64,000 nucleotides of DNA from Novosphingobium profundi. Lineage in GTDB: Bacteria > Pseudomonadota > Alphaproteobacteria > Sphingomonadales > Sphingomonadaceae. Both the position numbers and the translations under genes were made by a program. The notes beneath the pieces are model-generated. The model ran no database searches. It was not told the DNA's origin and saw nothing but the letters and a program-made list of their open reading frames with translations. The DNA is taken from NCBI RefSeq assembly GCF_020524485.1, contig NZ_JAIVLF010000006.1:372001-436000 (forward strand), read 5' to 3'. Of the stretch, positions 1 to 8,252 are shown piece after piece (within the stretch, counting starts at the first letter, position 1; each line of letters opens with the position of its first letter).

Positions 1-51
1 GAGAATCCCGACCTGAAGGGAACAAGCGCGCGCGCCTTCCATTGTGACCTA

Positions 52-1065
52 GTGGCGCGCGCGTTTTCCTGGATACGCCCCGAACCCTGGGGGATTCACG
101 TCGTTCCGGCCGACTGCTGGATCGACCCGGCGCGCGCGGTCGACCGGGCCCTGGTCACGCATGGCCACGCCGACCACGCCCGTGGCGGCCATGGGCAGAC
201 GTTTGCCACGCCCGAGACTCTCGCGATCATAAAGTTGCGCTACGCAACTTCGGACGGCGCGGTGCCGGTGGCCTACCACGAGACGATCACGCTTCCCGGC
301 GGGGTGAAGGCCACCTGGATTCCGGCCGGACACGTCCTTGGCTCGGCGCAGATCCTGCTTGAACACGCGGGCGAGCGGATTCTCGTCACCGGTGATTTCA
401 AACGGCGCCCCGATCCGACCTGCCCGCCCTTCGAAGTCACGCCCTGCGATGTCTTCATCACCGAGGCGACCTTCGGTCTGCCGGTCTTCCGCCATCCCCC
501 CACACAGCACGAAATTGCCAAGCTGACCGATGCCTTGGCCGCAGAGCCCGAGCGCTGCGTGCTGGTGGGCGCCTACGCCCTGGGCAAGGCGCAACGGGTG
601 ATCGCCGAACTGCGCGCGGCGGGCCATGCCCAGACCATCTGGCTCCACGGCGCGCTGGAGAAGATGTGCCGTCTCTACGAGGACTTCGGCGTCGATCTGG
701 GCCCCTTGTCCCTCGTCAGTGACGCACCATCAAAGGACGCGATGGAGGGCCATGTCGTGCTGGCTCCGCCGTCCGCTCTCAACGACCGCTGGAGCCGCCG
801 CCTGCCCGATCCGCTGACCGCCATGGCCTCGGGCTGGATGCGTGTGCGCCAGCGCGCCCGACAGCGCGGGGTGGAGCTGCCCCTCATCATCTCCGACCAT
901 GCCGACTGGGACGAGCTCACCCGCACCGTCACCGAAGTTGCTCCACGTGAAACATGGATCACCCACGGCCGCGAGGAAGCCATGCTGCGCTGGTGCGAAC
1001 TGCACCAGAAGAAGGCCCGCGCGCTGGCCCTTGTGGGCTACGAGGACGAAGGGGGCGACGACTGA
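52..1065 (+). CDS. Ligase-associated DNA exonuclease (MBL fold)
   Basis: Predicted metallo-beta-lactamase-fold DNA exonuclease of the ligase-associated repair module (cytoplasmic DNA end processing). The metal motif HGHADH is at residues 37-42, followed by GHVLGSA and VTGDF segments typical of the MBL/beta-CASP (SNM1-like) fold; 337 residues is a normal length. It starts with GTG and its stop ends 1 nt before the ligase ATG, so the two genes form one transcript and probably one pathway. A parS-like 16-mer lies in its 3' part and is read as APRET. The GTG start is the only reasonable one near the motif but has no strong Shine-Dalgarno sequence. Function is inferred from family and pairing. Confidence 0.85.
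   Translation: MARAFSWIRPEPWGIHVVPADCWIDPARAVDRALVTHGHADHARGGHGQTFATPETLAIIKLRYATSDGAVPVAYHETITLPGGVKATWIPAGHVLGSAQILLEHAGERILVTGDFKRRPDPTCPPFEVTPCDVFITEATFGLPVFRHPPTQHEIAKLTDALAAEPERCVLVGAYALGKAQRVIAELRAAGHAQTIWLHGALEKMCRLYEDFGVDLGPLSLVSDAPSKDAMEGHVVLAPPSALNDRWSRRLPDPLTAMASGWMRVRQRARQRGVELPLIISDHADWDELTRTVTEVAPRETWITHGREEAMLRWCELHQKKARALALVGYEDEGGDD
939..954. other. parS-like site inside exonuclease gene (14/16)
   Basis: The sequence TGCTCCACGTGAAACA matches the bacterial parS consensus TGTTTCACGTGAAACA at 14 of 16 positions, keeping the CACGTGAAACA half intact. It lies about 22 kb from the main parS cluster and inside a gene, where it encodes APRET, so it may be a weak or outlying ParB site or a chance match. 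Confidence 0.4.
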
Positions 1066-1066
1066 C

Positions 1067-2677
1067 ATGGAAGCCTTCGCCGCGCTCCTCGACACGCTGG
1101 TCTATACCCGCAGCCGCAACGCCAAGATCGCCGCCCTCGCGCGCTACCTGCGCGACACGCCCGATCCCGACCGGGGCTATGCGCTGGCCGCCTTGTCCGA
1201 TGGCCTAGACTTTACGGCGGTCAAGGGCAGTACGATCCGCGCGCTGATGCGTGAACGGGTCGATCCCGAACTCTGGACTCTCAGCCGTGACTACGTGGGC
1301 GATAGCGCCGAGACCGCCAGCCTGCTCTGGCCCGAACCGGAGCAGGTTCTTGGCCCGCCTCCGACGGTAGCCCAAGCCGTCGACGCACTGGCCGCGATGA
1401 CGCGCACCACGGTCGCAACCGAACTTCCTGCCCTTCTCGACCGGCTTGACGCCGAGGGACGCTACGCGCTCCTCAAGCTCGCGACAGGCGCCATGCGCAT
1501 CGGCATCTCGGCCCGGCTTGCCAAGACGGCTTTCGCGCAAGCTTTCGATGTGGCGATCGAAGACGTGGAGGAGCACTGGCACGGCCAATCCCCCCCCTAC
1601 ACCGCCCTGTTCGACTGGGCGGCCCATGGCGCGGCCCCGCCCGACACCGAGAACCTGCCCCTCTTCCGCCCCTTCATGCTCGCCCATGCCTTCGAGGCCG
1701 ATGACCTCGACCTCGATGCCTACGTGGCCGAATGGAAATGGGACGGTATCCGCGTGCAGGCGGTCCATGCCCCCGGCGAGAGCGGTACGGGCGAGAGCCG
1801 TCTCTATTCCCGTTCGGGCGACGATATTTCGGCCAGCTTCCCGGAAATCCCGGCCTCGCTCGACGTACCTTGTGTCCTGGATGGCGAGCTGCTCGTGCGC
1901 GGGGAGGCGCAAGGCGGCAAGGAGGGCGGCGCGGCCAGCTTCAACGCGCTACAACAGCGGCTCGGGCGCAAGACCGTCTCGAAGAAGATGCTCCGGGAGG
2001 CGCCTGCCTTCGTGCGGCTCTACGATGTTCTCCAGATTGATGGCGTGGACCTGCGTCCCCTGCCCTGGGCGCAGCGCCGCGAAGCTCTGGAATCGCTGCT
2101 GCACCGGCTCGACCCAGAACGCTTCGACCTCTCGCGCCTGATCGACGTGCCCGGCTTTGCCGAACTCGCCGCCCTGCGCGAGAACGCCCGCGACGCGGCC
2201 ATCGAAGGCGTGATGCTCAAACGGCGCGACAGCCCTTACGTCGCAGGCCGCAAGACCGGCCTGTGGTACAAGTGGAAGCGTGATCCCCTGCTGATCGACT
2301 GCGTGCTGATGTACGCCCAGCGCGGGTCGGGCAAGCGCTCCTCGTTCTATTCCGACTTCACCTTCGGCTGCTGGGACGGCGATCCTGACGGTGAGGGCCA
2401 GCTGCTGCCCGTCGGCAAGGCCTACTTCGGCTTCACCGATGCCGAACTGAAGGACCTCGACCGCCACGTGCGTCAGCACACGGTCAACCGCTTCGGCCCC
2501 GTGCGCGAGACCGACAAGTCACTGGTCTTCGAAGTCGCCTTCGATTCGGTCCACGCCAGCGCGCGCCACAAGTCGGGCCTTGCCATGCGCTTTCCGCGCA
2601 TCCACCGCATCCGCACCGACAAGCCCGCACACGAGGCCGACCGGATCGAATCTCTTAGAGCCTTGATACGGGACTGA
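1067..2677 (+). CDS. ATP-dependent DNA ligase (cisplatin/LDDR-type)
   Basis: ATP-dependent DNA ligase of 536 residues that seals nicks with AMP-lysine chemistry. An N-terminal ligase domain (about 1-200) precedes the adenylation domain, whose motif KWDGIR places the catalytic lysine at residue 224; later motifs include LDGELL, GVMLKRRDSPY and WYKWKRDP, and an OB-fold domain ends the protein. The ATG at 1067 directly follows the exonuclease stop; an upstream in-frame extension overlaps the exonuclease gene and is rejected as the start. In related bacteria this pair is usually followed by an Lhr-type helicase and a PdeM-type phosphoesterase, but here a repeat element and a haemoglobin gene follow. 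Confidence 0.9.
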   Translation: MEAFAALLDTLVYTRSRNAKIAALARYLRDTPDPDRGYALAALSDGLDFTAVKGSTIRALMRERVDPELWTLSRDYVGDSAETASLLWPEPEQVLGPPPTVAQAVDALAAMTRTTVATELPALLDRLDAEGRYALLKLATGAMRIGISARLAKTAFAQAFDVAIEDVEEHWHGQSPPYTALFDWAAHGAAPPDTENLPLFRPFMLAHAFEADDLDLDAYVAEWKWDGIRVQAVHAPGESGTGESRLYSRSGDDISASFPEIPASLDVPCVLDGELLVRGEAQGGKEGGAASFNALQQRLGRKTVSKKMLREAPAFVRLYDVLQIDGVDLRPLPWAQRREALESLLHRLDPERFDLSRLIDVPGFAELAALRENARDAAIEGVMLKRRDSPYVAGRKTGLWYKWKRDPLLIDCVLMYAQRGSGKRSSFYSDFTFGCWDGDPDGEGQLLPVGKAYFGFTDAELKDLDRHVRQHTVNRFGPVRETDKSLVFEVAFDSVHASARHKSGLAMRFPRIHRIRTDKPAHEADRIESLRALIRD

Positions 2678-2693
2678 AGAAGAAAGTGCCTTT

Positions 2694-2807
2694 TCAAGGG
2701 GCCATCGCCCCTTGACCCCGGAATCGGCGACCTCACCTTTCTCAGCCATGGCAGCGCGCGCTAGGTGAGCCAGACAGTTCGGGGAGCCCGAGGGCAATGG
2801 CCCTCGG
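2694..2807 (+). repeat. Dispersed double-hairpin repeat, copy 1
   Basis: Copy 1 of a repeat family found nine times in the window. The left hairpin (2694-2715) has arms TCAAGGGGC / GCCCCTTGA with a 4-nt loop; the right hairpin (2788-2807) has arms CCGAGGGC / GCCCTCGG with loop AATG. Between them CTCACCT and AGGTGAG form the inner stem around a GCGCGC-containing loop. It begins 16 nt after the ligase stop codon and is followed by a pyrimidine-rich stretch, so it may end or protect the exonuclease-ligase transcript. Confidence 0.85.
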
Positions 2808-2911
2808 ACCTGTCTCTTTACTTTTTCCAATTGACCAGCATCAAGTTCGGCTAGGCCCCGCGCGTGTACTCTCACACCATCCCGCACGCTGTCTGCAAAG
2901 GATGTCGCTCC

Positions 2912-3358
2912 GTGTCTGCCCCTGCTCCGACTGCCGAAGCTTCCGCACCCGAGACCCCGCGCACGCCCTTCTACATGCTGGGCGGCATGCCGGTGTTCGA
3001 GGCCATTGCCCAGCGCTTCTACGATCTCATGGACGAGGACCCGGCCTACGCCGAGCTGCGCGCGATGCATGCCGCCGACCTCTCGCCCATGCGCGAATCC
3101 CTGCCCCAATTTCTCGCCGGATGGGCAGGCGGCCCGCGCGACTGGTTCGAGGCGCACCCGGACCGCTGCATGATGAGCATTCACAAGCCGTTCCGCATCA
3201 CGGCCTCGGCCGCGGACCAGTGGGCGGGCGCCATGCAGCGCGCAATTGCCGACGTCGCGCCCGAACCCAAGCGCATTGCCGATGCCATGGGCGAGATCCT
3301 GGCCGACCTGTGCGCGGCCATGGCCGTCCGCCCGCCGCAGAACCCCGTCACGTCGTAA
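2912..3358 (+). CDS. Truncated haemoglobin (group II-like)
   Basis: Small haem protein of the truncated 2-on-2 globin family, probably binding O2 or NO in the cytoplasm. The segments FEAIAQRFYDLMDEDP, FLAGWAGGP and the proximal-histidine region around HPDRCMMSIHKPFRI match the family, and the WAGGP plus downstream HPxxxMxxxHxPF pattern suggests group II. The GTG at 2912 is preferred (148 residues) because an AAAGGA sequence lies about 8 nt upstream; a longer start at 2864 would add a non-conserved leader. It stands alone between a repeat element and the convergent DUF167 gene. Confidence 0.85.
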   Translation: MSAPAPTAEASAPETPRTPFYMLGGMPVFEAIAQRFYDLMDEDPAYAELRAMHAADLSPMRESLPQFLAGWAGGPRDWFEAHPDRCMMSIHKPFRITASAADQWAGAMQRAIADVAPEPKRIADAMGEILADLCAAMAVRPPQNPVTS

Positions 3359-3374
3359 ACCCGCGACGTCCCGT

Positions 3375-3656
3375 CTAGCGCTCCAGGCGAAACTGCTTTT
3401 CGCGCGAAGTTGCGCCGCGCACCAATTCCAGCCGCGAGGGCGCCATCCGCAGCGCGCTTGCCAGGAGCGCCCGCACCGCCTCGTTCGCCTTGCCCCCTTC
3501 AGGCTTGGCGCGGACCTTGGCGAGAAGGCGCCCGGATTCGATGGTCAGCCCCTCCCCCTTGGCGCCGGGGGTCACACGCACGGCAAGGCGCCCCTCGACA
3601 TCAATCAGGGCTTCGACATCGTCCGCTGTAGGCAGGTCGAGCTTGGGCCGCGCCAT
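3375..3656 (-). CDS. DUF167 (YggU) family protein
   Basis: Small conserved protein of 93 residues with the DUF167 pattern: VRVTPGAK (about 27-34), KVRAKPEGGKANEAV, and a C-terminal segment ending GATSREKQFRLE. The biochemical role of the family is not settled. It is the last gene of a minus-strand operon and begins 6 nt after the carbonic anhydrase stop codon. Length and all family motifs are intact, so family assignment is firm but function is not. Confidence 0.85.
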   Translation of the reverse strand: MARPKLDLPTADDVEALIDVEGRLAVRVTPGAKGEGLTIESGRLLAKVRAKPEGGKANEAVRALLASALRMAPSRLELVRGATSREKQFRLER

Positions 3657-3662
3657 GGCGGG

Positions 3663-4226
3663 TCAGGCGCCGCGCAGCGCGGCGGCGTGATCCTTCGCGT
3701 TCTGCACGTAACCGCACACTCCGGCCTGGTTGGCCGCCTTGGTTGCCTCGTCGAGATCGCGGGCGAACTTGGCTGGACGGCCCATCCAAAGCTGTCCTGC
3801 CCCGATGCGCTTGCCCGTCAGCATCGCACCGCCCGCCAGCATGCCGTCACTCTCGATGACGCTGCCATCCATGACCACCGCGCCCAGGCCCACGAAAGCG
3901 CGGTCCTCCAGCCTGCAGCCGTGGAGCATGGCCATGTGCCCGATCAGGCAGTCCGCCCCAATGATCGTGGCGTGGCCCTCGGGGCGTTGCGGCTTGGGGC
4001 TGTCGCAGTGGATGACGGTGCCGTCCTGGATGTTCGTGCACGCGCCGATGACGATCCGGTTCACATCGCCGCGGATCACGCAGTTGTACCAGATCGAGGC
4101 CTCGGGGCCGATCTCCACATCACCGATGATGCGGCAGCCGGGCGCGATGAAGGCGCTCTCGTGAATCCGGGGTGCCTTGCCGTGAATCGCGGCGATTGTG
4201 ATGTCGGGGCGGGAAATCTCGGTCAT
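3663..4226 (-). CDS. Gamma-class carbonic anhydrase-like protein
   Basis: Left-handed beta-helix protein of 187 residues in the gamma carbonic anhydrase / PaaY / YrdA group. Hexapeptide repeats run through most of the chain, and the zinc-site histidines are visible in VIHCD and in IGHMAMLHGC. The ATG at 4226 overlaps the stop of the preceding MFS/spermidine synthase gene as ATGA, which indicates translational coupling; a longer reading start has no support. Carbonic anhydrase activity in this family varies, so the catalytic call is inference. Confidence 0.88.
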   Translation of the reverse strand: MTEISRPDITIAAIHGKAPRIHESAFIAPGCRIIGDVEIGPEASIWYNCVIRGDVNRIVIGACTNIQDGTVIHCDSPKPQRPEGHATIIGADCLIGHMAMLHGCRLEDRAFVGLGAVVMDGSVIESDGMLAGGAMLTGKRIGAGQLWMGRPAKFARDLDEATKAANQAGVCGYVQNAKDHAAALRGA

Positions 4227-6454
4227 GGCGTTCCTGTCAGCTGGGACCAACGGATATAGGGCAGGATCGAGGCGTGGTCATCCGTCCATGGGGCTCCTTG
4301 CGCCTCGGGCAGCGCGGTCCAGTCCATGCCGGGGCGCTGCCCGGAAAGGTCATTGAGGATCTGTTCGCTGCGCGAGAGCGCGATCCAGCGCGAGGGGGTA
4401 TAGCGTTCGCGGTCCTGCGGGAGGTCCAACCGCGATTTCGCCGCCAATCCTGCATCCTTCGCCAGCGCGGCGAGCACCGGGTCGAGGTCGATGTAGCGGT
4501 TGGAGATATGGACCAGCAGCAGGCCATCCTCCGACAGCGCGCGGGTGTAGACCGCCAGCGCCTCGCGGGTGAGGAGGTGGAGCGGGATCGAATCCGAGGA
4601 AAACGCATCGATCACCAGCGCATCGAAGCGCCCTTGCGGCACGTCCTCCAGCTTCAGGCGGGCATCGCCGATCACGACCTGCGCACCGGGCGTGCAGTCC
4701 CTCAGAAACGTGAAGGTCCCATCGGTCGAATAGCGCCGGATCACCGGGTCGATCTCGTAGAAGATCCAGTCCTGCCCCGGACGCGCAAGGCACGCAAGCG
4801 AACCGGTGCCAAGACCGACCACCCCGACACGGGCCGCCGGTCCGTAGAGCTGGGGCAACGCTCTCAGTCCGAGCCCGACACCTGAACCGGGTCCATAGTA
4901 AGTGAGCGCCTCGTGGGCATGGGCGGGATCGAGAGACTGTTTGCCATGAAGCGTAGTCCCATGCGCCAGGGTCCGCATCCGCTGCTCGGGATAGTCGCGC
5001 AAGGTGTAGATGCCGAAATAGCTGCGTGTGCGTTCCCCGCGCCAGGACGAGAGCACCGTCCAGGACCCGCCCTGCCCGATCATCGCGATCAGCACGAGCG
5101 CGGTGAAGGCTGCGCGCGAGGCCATTAGCAAAATGCCAATGCCCACGAGGAACACAGACAGGAGAACCCTCCAGATGCCGGCCGCGGGATCGACCACCAT
5201 GTCCTTCAACTGCCAGGCCAGGAAGACGGCCAGCGCCAGCAGGATATTCTGCGCCAGAATCGCCATCCCCGGCTCGATATCATCCCTCTCGCGCCAGCCG
5301 AGAAGCGGGCGCAAGGGCATGAGCAAAGCTGCAGCAAGCACCAGCAGGGGATGCTCCCAGCTCCAATCGAAGATCATGGGGGCGACCAGCGCCGTGAACA
5401 CACCGCCCAGCGCCCCTCCCGCCGATTGAACGAGGTAGAACTGGGTCAATCGCTCGGGCCCGGGTCGCAGGTCGTAGAGCCGTGTGTGAAGCGCCACGGC
5501 GACACAGAACAGAAGCAGACACGAAAGCGCCACCGCACCCAGCCCGCCAAGACCATTTGCAACCATGGCATAGCCGCCTGCCACCACGAGAATGACTGGC
5601 GCGAAGCGCGTTATCAGGCGCGCAGGCCCCCGCCGGTCGGCGAAAGCGACGGTGAAGCTCAGCAGGTAGAGGCCGAGCGGGATCACCCAGAGCAGCGGCG
5701 CGGCGAAGATGTCGGTGGTCAGATGCGTCGTTGTCGAGAGCATGAGCCCGGAGGGCACCGCGGCCAGCGCGAGCCACACGGCAATGCGCCGCGCCGAGGG
5801 CGCTGAGGCCTGCGCCGTATCCTCGCCAAAACCCCGTTCACGCCCCGAGCGCGCGCGCCGCACATAGGCGCAGGCCAGCACGCACAGGACGAGCAGGCCA
5901 TAGCCAAGGGCCCAGCCAAGGCTCTGCGCCTGAAGCGACAGCAGCGGCTCGGCCAGCAGGGGATAGGCGAGAAGGCCGCCGAAGCTTCCCAGGTTCGAGG
6001 CGGCGTAAAGGGCCCAGGGCTGCCCGGCCTCGGGATCGGCGGCAAACCAGCGCTGGATGAGGGGCGCCTGCGCGGAAACGGCAAAGAACACCGGCCCGAC
6101 ACTGATGCCCAGGAGGAGCGGAACCCAGAGCACTTCGCGGCCTTCGGGCGCCGGGGGAAGATCGACAAGGCCGATAGGCAGAGTCAGTCCGGCCAGCACC
6201 AGCAGGCCACCGTGGATCCACCCTTGCGTGCGCAATTCAAAACGGCCCAGCCAATGCGCATAGGCATAGCCGCCCAGGAGCAGCGCCTGGTAGACCAGCA
6301 TCGCGCTGTTCCAGACATTGGGTGCGCCTCCCAGCAAGGGCAGCGCCATGCGCGCGACCATCGGCTGGACCAGGAACAGCAGGAAACTGCCGACAAGGAT
6401 CGTGACGAGGAAGAGGATTCGGTCGCTATGGGCGCGGCGCGGCGTGGAACTCAT
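4223..6454 (-). CDS. Fused MFS transporter / spermidine synthase-like protein
   Basis: Membrane protein of 743 residues. The first ~430 residues contain ten or more hydrophobic segments in an MFS-like arrangement; the C-terminal ~250 residues form a spermidine synthase-type methyltransferase fold with a glycine-rich nucleotide loop (VGLGTGSLAC), FYEIDP, and the acidic site segment VIDAFSSDSIPLHLLT. Such fusions are common in proteobacteria, but their substrate is unknown and polyamine synthesis should not be assumed. The ATG at 6454 overlaps the GNAT stop (ATGA), and its own stop overlaps the carbonic anhydrase start, so three genes are chained translationally. Confidence 0.85.
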   Translation of the reverse strand: MSSTPRRAHSDRILFLVTILVGSFLLFLVQPMVARMALPLLGGAPNVWNSAMLVYQALLLGGYAYAHWLGRFELRTQGWIHGGLLVLAGLTLPIGLVDLPPAPEGREVLWVPLLLGISVGPVFFAVSAQAPLIQRWFAADPEAGQPWALYAASNLGSFGGLLAYPLLAEPLLSLQAQSLGWALGYGLLVLCVLACAYVRRARSGRERGFGEDTAQASAPSARRIAVWLALAAVPSGLMLSTTTHLTTDIFAAPLLWVIPLGLYLLSFTVAFADRRGPARLITRFAPVILVVAGGYAMVANGLGGLGAVALSCLLLFCVAVALHTRLYDLRPGPERLTQFYLVQSAGGALGGVFTALVAPMIFDWSWEHPLLVLAAALLMPLRPLLGWRERDDIEPGMAILAQNILLALAVFLAWQLKDMVVDPAAGIWRVLLSVFLVGIGILLMASRAAFTALVLIAMIGQGGSWTVLSSWRGERTRSYFGIYTLRDYPEQRMRTLAHGTTLHGKQSLDPAHAHEALTYYGPGSGVGLGLRALPQLYGPAARVGVVGLGTGSLACLARPGQDWIFYEIDPVIRRYSTDGTFTFLRDCTPGAQVVIGDARLKLEDVPQGRFDALVIDAFSSDSIPLHLLTREALAVYTRALSEDGLLLVHISNRYIDLDPVLAALAKDAGLAAKSRLDLPQDRERYTPSRWIALSRSEQILNDLSGQRPGMDWTALPEAQGAPWTDDHASILPYIRWSQLTGTP

Positions 6455-7026
6455 GCCAGCGCAACGCCCGGCCGCGCCAAATGGTCCCCCCGCGCCAAGC
6501 GATAGGTCACATGCGGGCACAACGGGCTGTAGTGCGGCACGTCGGGATGCGCGAAATCGAGGTCAGGCTGATACGTCATGCCCAGGCGCTCCATCACCGC
6601 CCGACTGCGCACGTTACCCTGGCTGGTAATGGCGTAGAGAGCCTCATCGGCGAGGTTGGCAAAGGCCCAATCACGGCTCGCACGCGCGGCTTCGCTGGCA
6701 TAGCCCTGCCCCCAGCAATCGGACGCGAGCCGCCAGCCCAGTTCCGCCTTGCCCGCTACCGGCCCGGTACGGCCGCGAATGAGCCCGCACCAGCCGATCA
6801 GACTTGCATCCGCGCGCCGTTCCACCGCCCAGAAGCAATGGCCATGTTTGGCCTGCATCGCCTCCATCAGGGCGATGGCCGCGGCCGTCTCTTCCCGTGT
6901 CAGAGGCGTGCCGAGCGTCGCCATCACGATAGGATCGCTGCAAACTGCGTGAAATGCCGCAAGATCGCGCGCGGCGTCCCAGACGCGCAGGACCAGCCGC
7001 TCGGTCCGGATCGGCACGTCCCCCAT
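6451..7026 (-). CDS. GNAT family N-acetyltransferase (RimJ/RimL-like)
   Basis: Acetyl-CoA-dependent N-acetyltransferase of 191 residues. The opening PIRTERLVLR, the GWCGLI strand, the acetyl-CoA loop region GQGYASEAARA and the C-terminal N-x-R-S-x-x-V-M-E-R-L-G-M motif are typical of the RimJ/RimL-like GNAT_3 group. Substrate cannot be predicted. It begins 10 nt after hemB and overlaps the next gene by 4 nt, so it is the second gene of the hemB operon. Confidence 0.87.
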   Translation of the reverse strand: MGDVPIRTERLVLRVWDAARDLAAFHAVCSDPIVMATLGTPLTREETAAAIALMEAMQAKHGHCFWAVERRADASLIGWCGLIRGRTGPVAGKAELGWRLASDCWGQGYASEAARASRDWAFANLADEALYAITSQGNVRSRAVMERLGMTYQPDLDFAHPDVPHYSPLCPHVTYRLARGDHLARPGVALA

Positions 7027-7036
7027 AGGCCCGCGA

Positions 7037-8026
7037 TCAGCCGTTGAGCAGGCGCGCGGCGTGTACCGCGTGGTAGGTCAGGATCCCTGAGCAGCCTGCA
7101 CGCTTGAAGGCCAGCAGCGTCTCGAGCACCAGCGCATCGCGGTCCCCCGCGCCGGCCGCCACCGCCGCCTCGATCATCGCGTACTCACCCGAGACCTGGT
7201 AGGCGAAGACCGGAACCTCGAAAGCCTCCTTCACCCGGCGCACGATGTCGAGATAGGGCAGGCCCGGCTTCACCATCACGCTGTCTGCGCCCTCGGCCAG
7301 GTCCAGTTCGACCTCGCGCAGCGCTTCCTCGGTGTTGGCCGGGTCCATCTGGTAGGTCTTCTTGTCGCCCTTGAGGAGCCCGCGCGAGCCCACCGCATCG
7401 CGGAACGGGCCATAGAACGCCGAAGCGTACTTGGCCGCGTAGGACATGATCTGGACGTTGATGTGCCCCTCGGCCTCGAGCGCGGCGCGGATTGCCTCGA
7501 TGCGCCCGTCCATCATGTCCGAGGGGGCGATGATGTCGGCTCCCGCACGCGCCTGGTTGAGCGCCTGGCCGACCAGCGCCTCGACCGTATCGTCGTTGAG
7601 GACATAGCCCTCGGCATCGATCAGGCCGTCCTGCCCGTGGTCGGTATAGGGGTCGAGCGCGACATCGGTGAGAAGGCCGATCGAGTCTCCGCAGGCCTCG
7701 CGGATTGCGCGGATCGCACGGCACATCAGGTTGTCGGGGTTGAGCGCTTCCTCGCCCTTGGCGCTGCGGCGCTCGGGCTGGGTGTTGGGAAAGAGCGCAA
7801 GGCACGGAATACCCAGTTCCACCGCTTCCTTTGCCCGCTCGACCAGGAGATCGACCGACCAGCGCGACACGCCGGGGAGCGAGGCGATCGGTTCCTCCAC
7901 ACCCTCGCCATCGGTCACGAAGACCGGCCAGATGAGATCGGCAGGCGTAAGAATGGTCTCGCGATGGAGCGCCCGGCTCCAGGCCGTGGCCCGCGCGCGG
8001 CGCAGACGGGTGTGCGGATAGGTCAT
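7037..8026 (-). CDS. hemB: Delta-aminolevulinic acid dehydratase (porphobilinogen synthase)
   Basis: Condenses two 5-aminolevulinate molecules to porphobilinogen, the second common step of haem synthesis, in the cytoplasm. The 329-residue protein has RLRRARATAW near the start, LDPYTDHGQDG, the YAAKYASAFYGPFRD segment with one active-site lysine, and MVKPGLPYLDI with the Schiff-base lysine. The cysteine-rich zinc motif of animal and yeast enzymes is replaced by the aspartate type, suggesting Mg rather than Zn dependence. It leads a five-gene minus-strand operon; hemJ and hemE are elsewhere in the window. Confidence 0.96.
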   Translation of the reverse strand: MTYPHTRLRRARATAWSRALHRETILTPADLIWPVFVTDGEGVEEPIASLPGVSRWSVDLLVERAKEAVELGIPCLALFPNTQPERRSAKGEEALNPDNLMCRAIRAIREACGDSIGLLTDVALDPYTDHGQDGLIDAEGYVLNDDTVEALVGQALNQARAGADIIAPSDMMDGRIEAIRAALEAEGHINVQIMSYAAKYASAFYGPFRDAVGSRGLLKGDKKTYQMDPANTEEALREVELDLAEGADSVMVKPGLPYLDIVRRVKEAFEVPVFAYQVSGEYAMIEAAVAAGAGDRDALVLETLLAFKRAGCSGILTYHAVHAARLLNG

Positions 8027-8115
8027 GGCCGCAGGAGATGCCGCAATTTGCGAGGCAATTCAATTGCCCTCACCGGGACGGGCTTCCGGTCACATGCAAG
8101 ATAAAGAAAGACAAT

Positions 8116-8229
8116 CCGAGGGCCATCGCCCTCGGGCTCCCCGAACTGTCGACCTCAAAGCTCTCGCGCCGCCTTAGCCAAGAAAGGTGAGGTCGCCCGT
8201 TCCGGGGTCAAGGGGCGATGGCCCCTTGA
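8116..8229 (-). repeat. Dispersed double-hairpin repeat, copy 2
   Basis: Copy 2, reversed relative to copy 1. The CCGAGGGC / GCCCTCGG hairpin is at 8116-8135 and the TCAAGGGGC / GCCCCTTGA hairpin at 8208-8229, with inner arms GACCTCA and TGAGGTC. It lies between hemB and the M23 peptidase gene; read on the minus strand its TCAAGGGG end begins 24 nt after the peptidase stop codon. A T/C-rich tract follows at the outer edge on the right. Confidence 0.85.
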
Positions 8230-8252
8230 ATCAAATCGTCTTTTCTTTGCCT

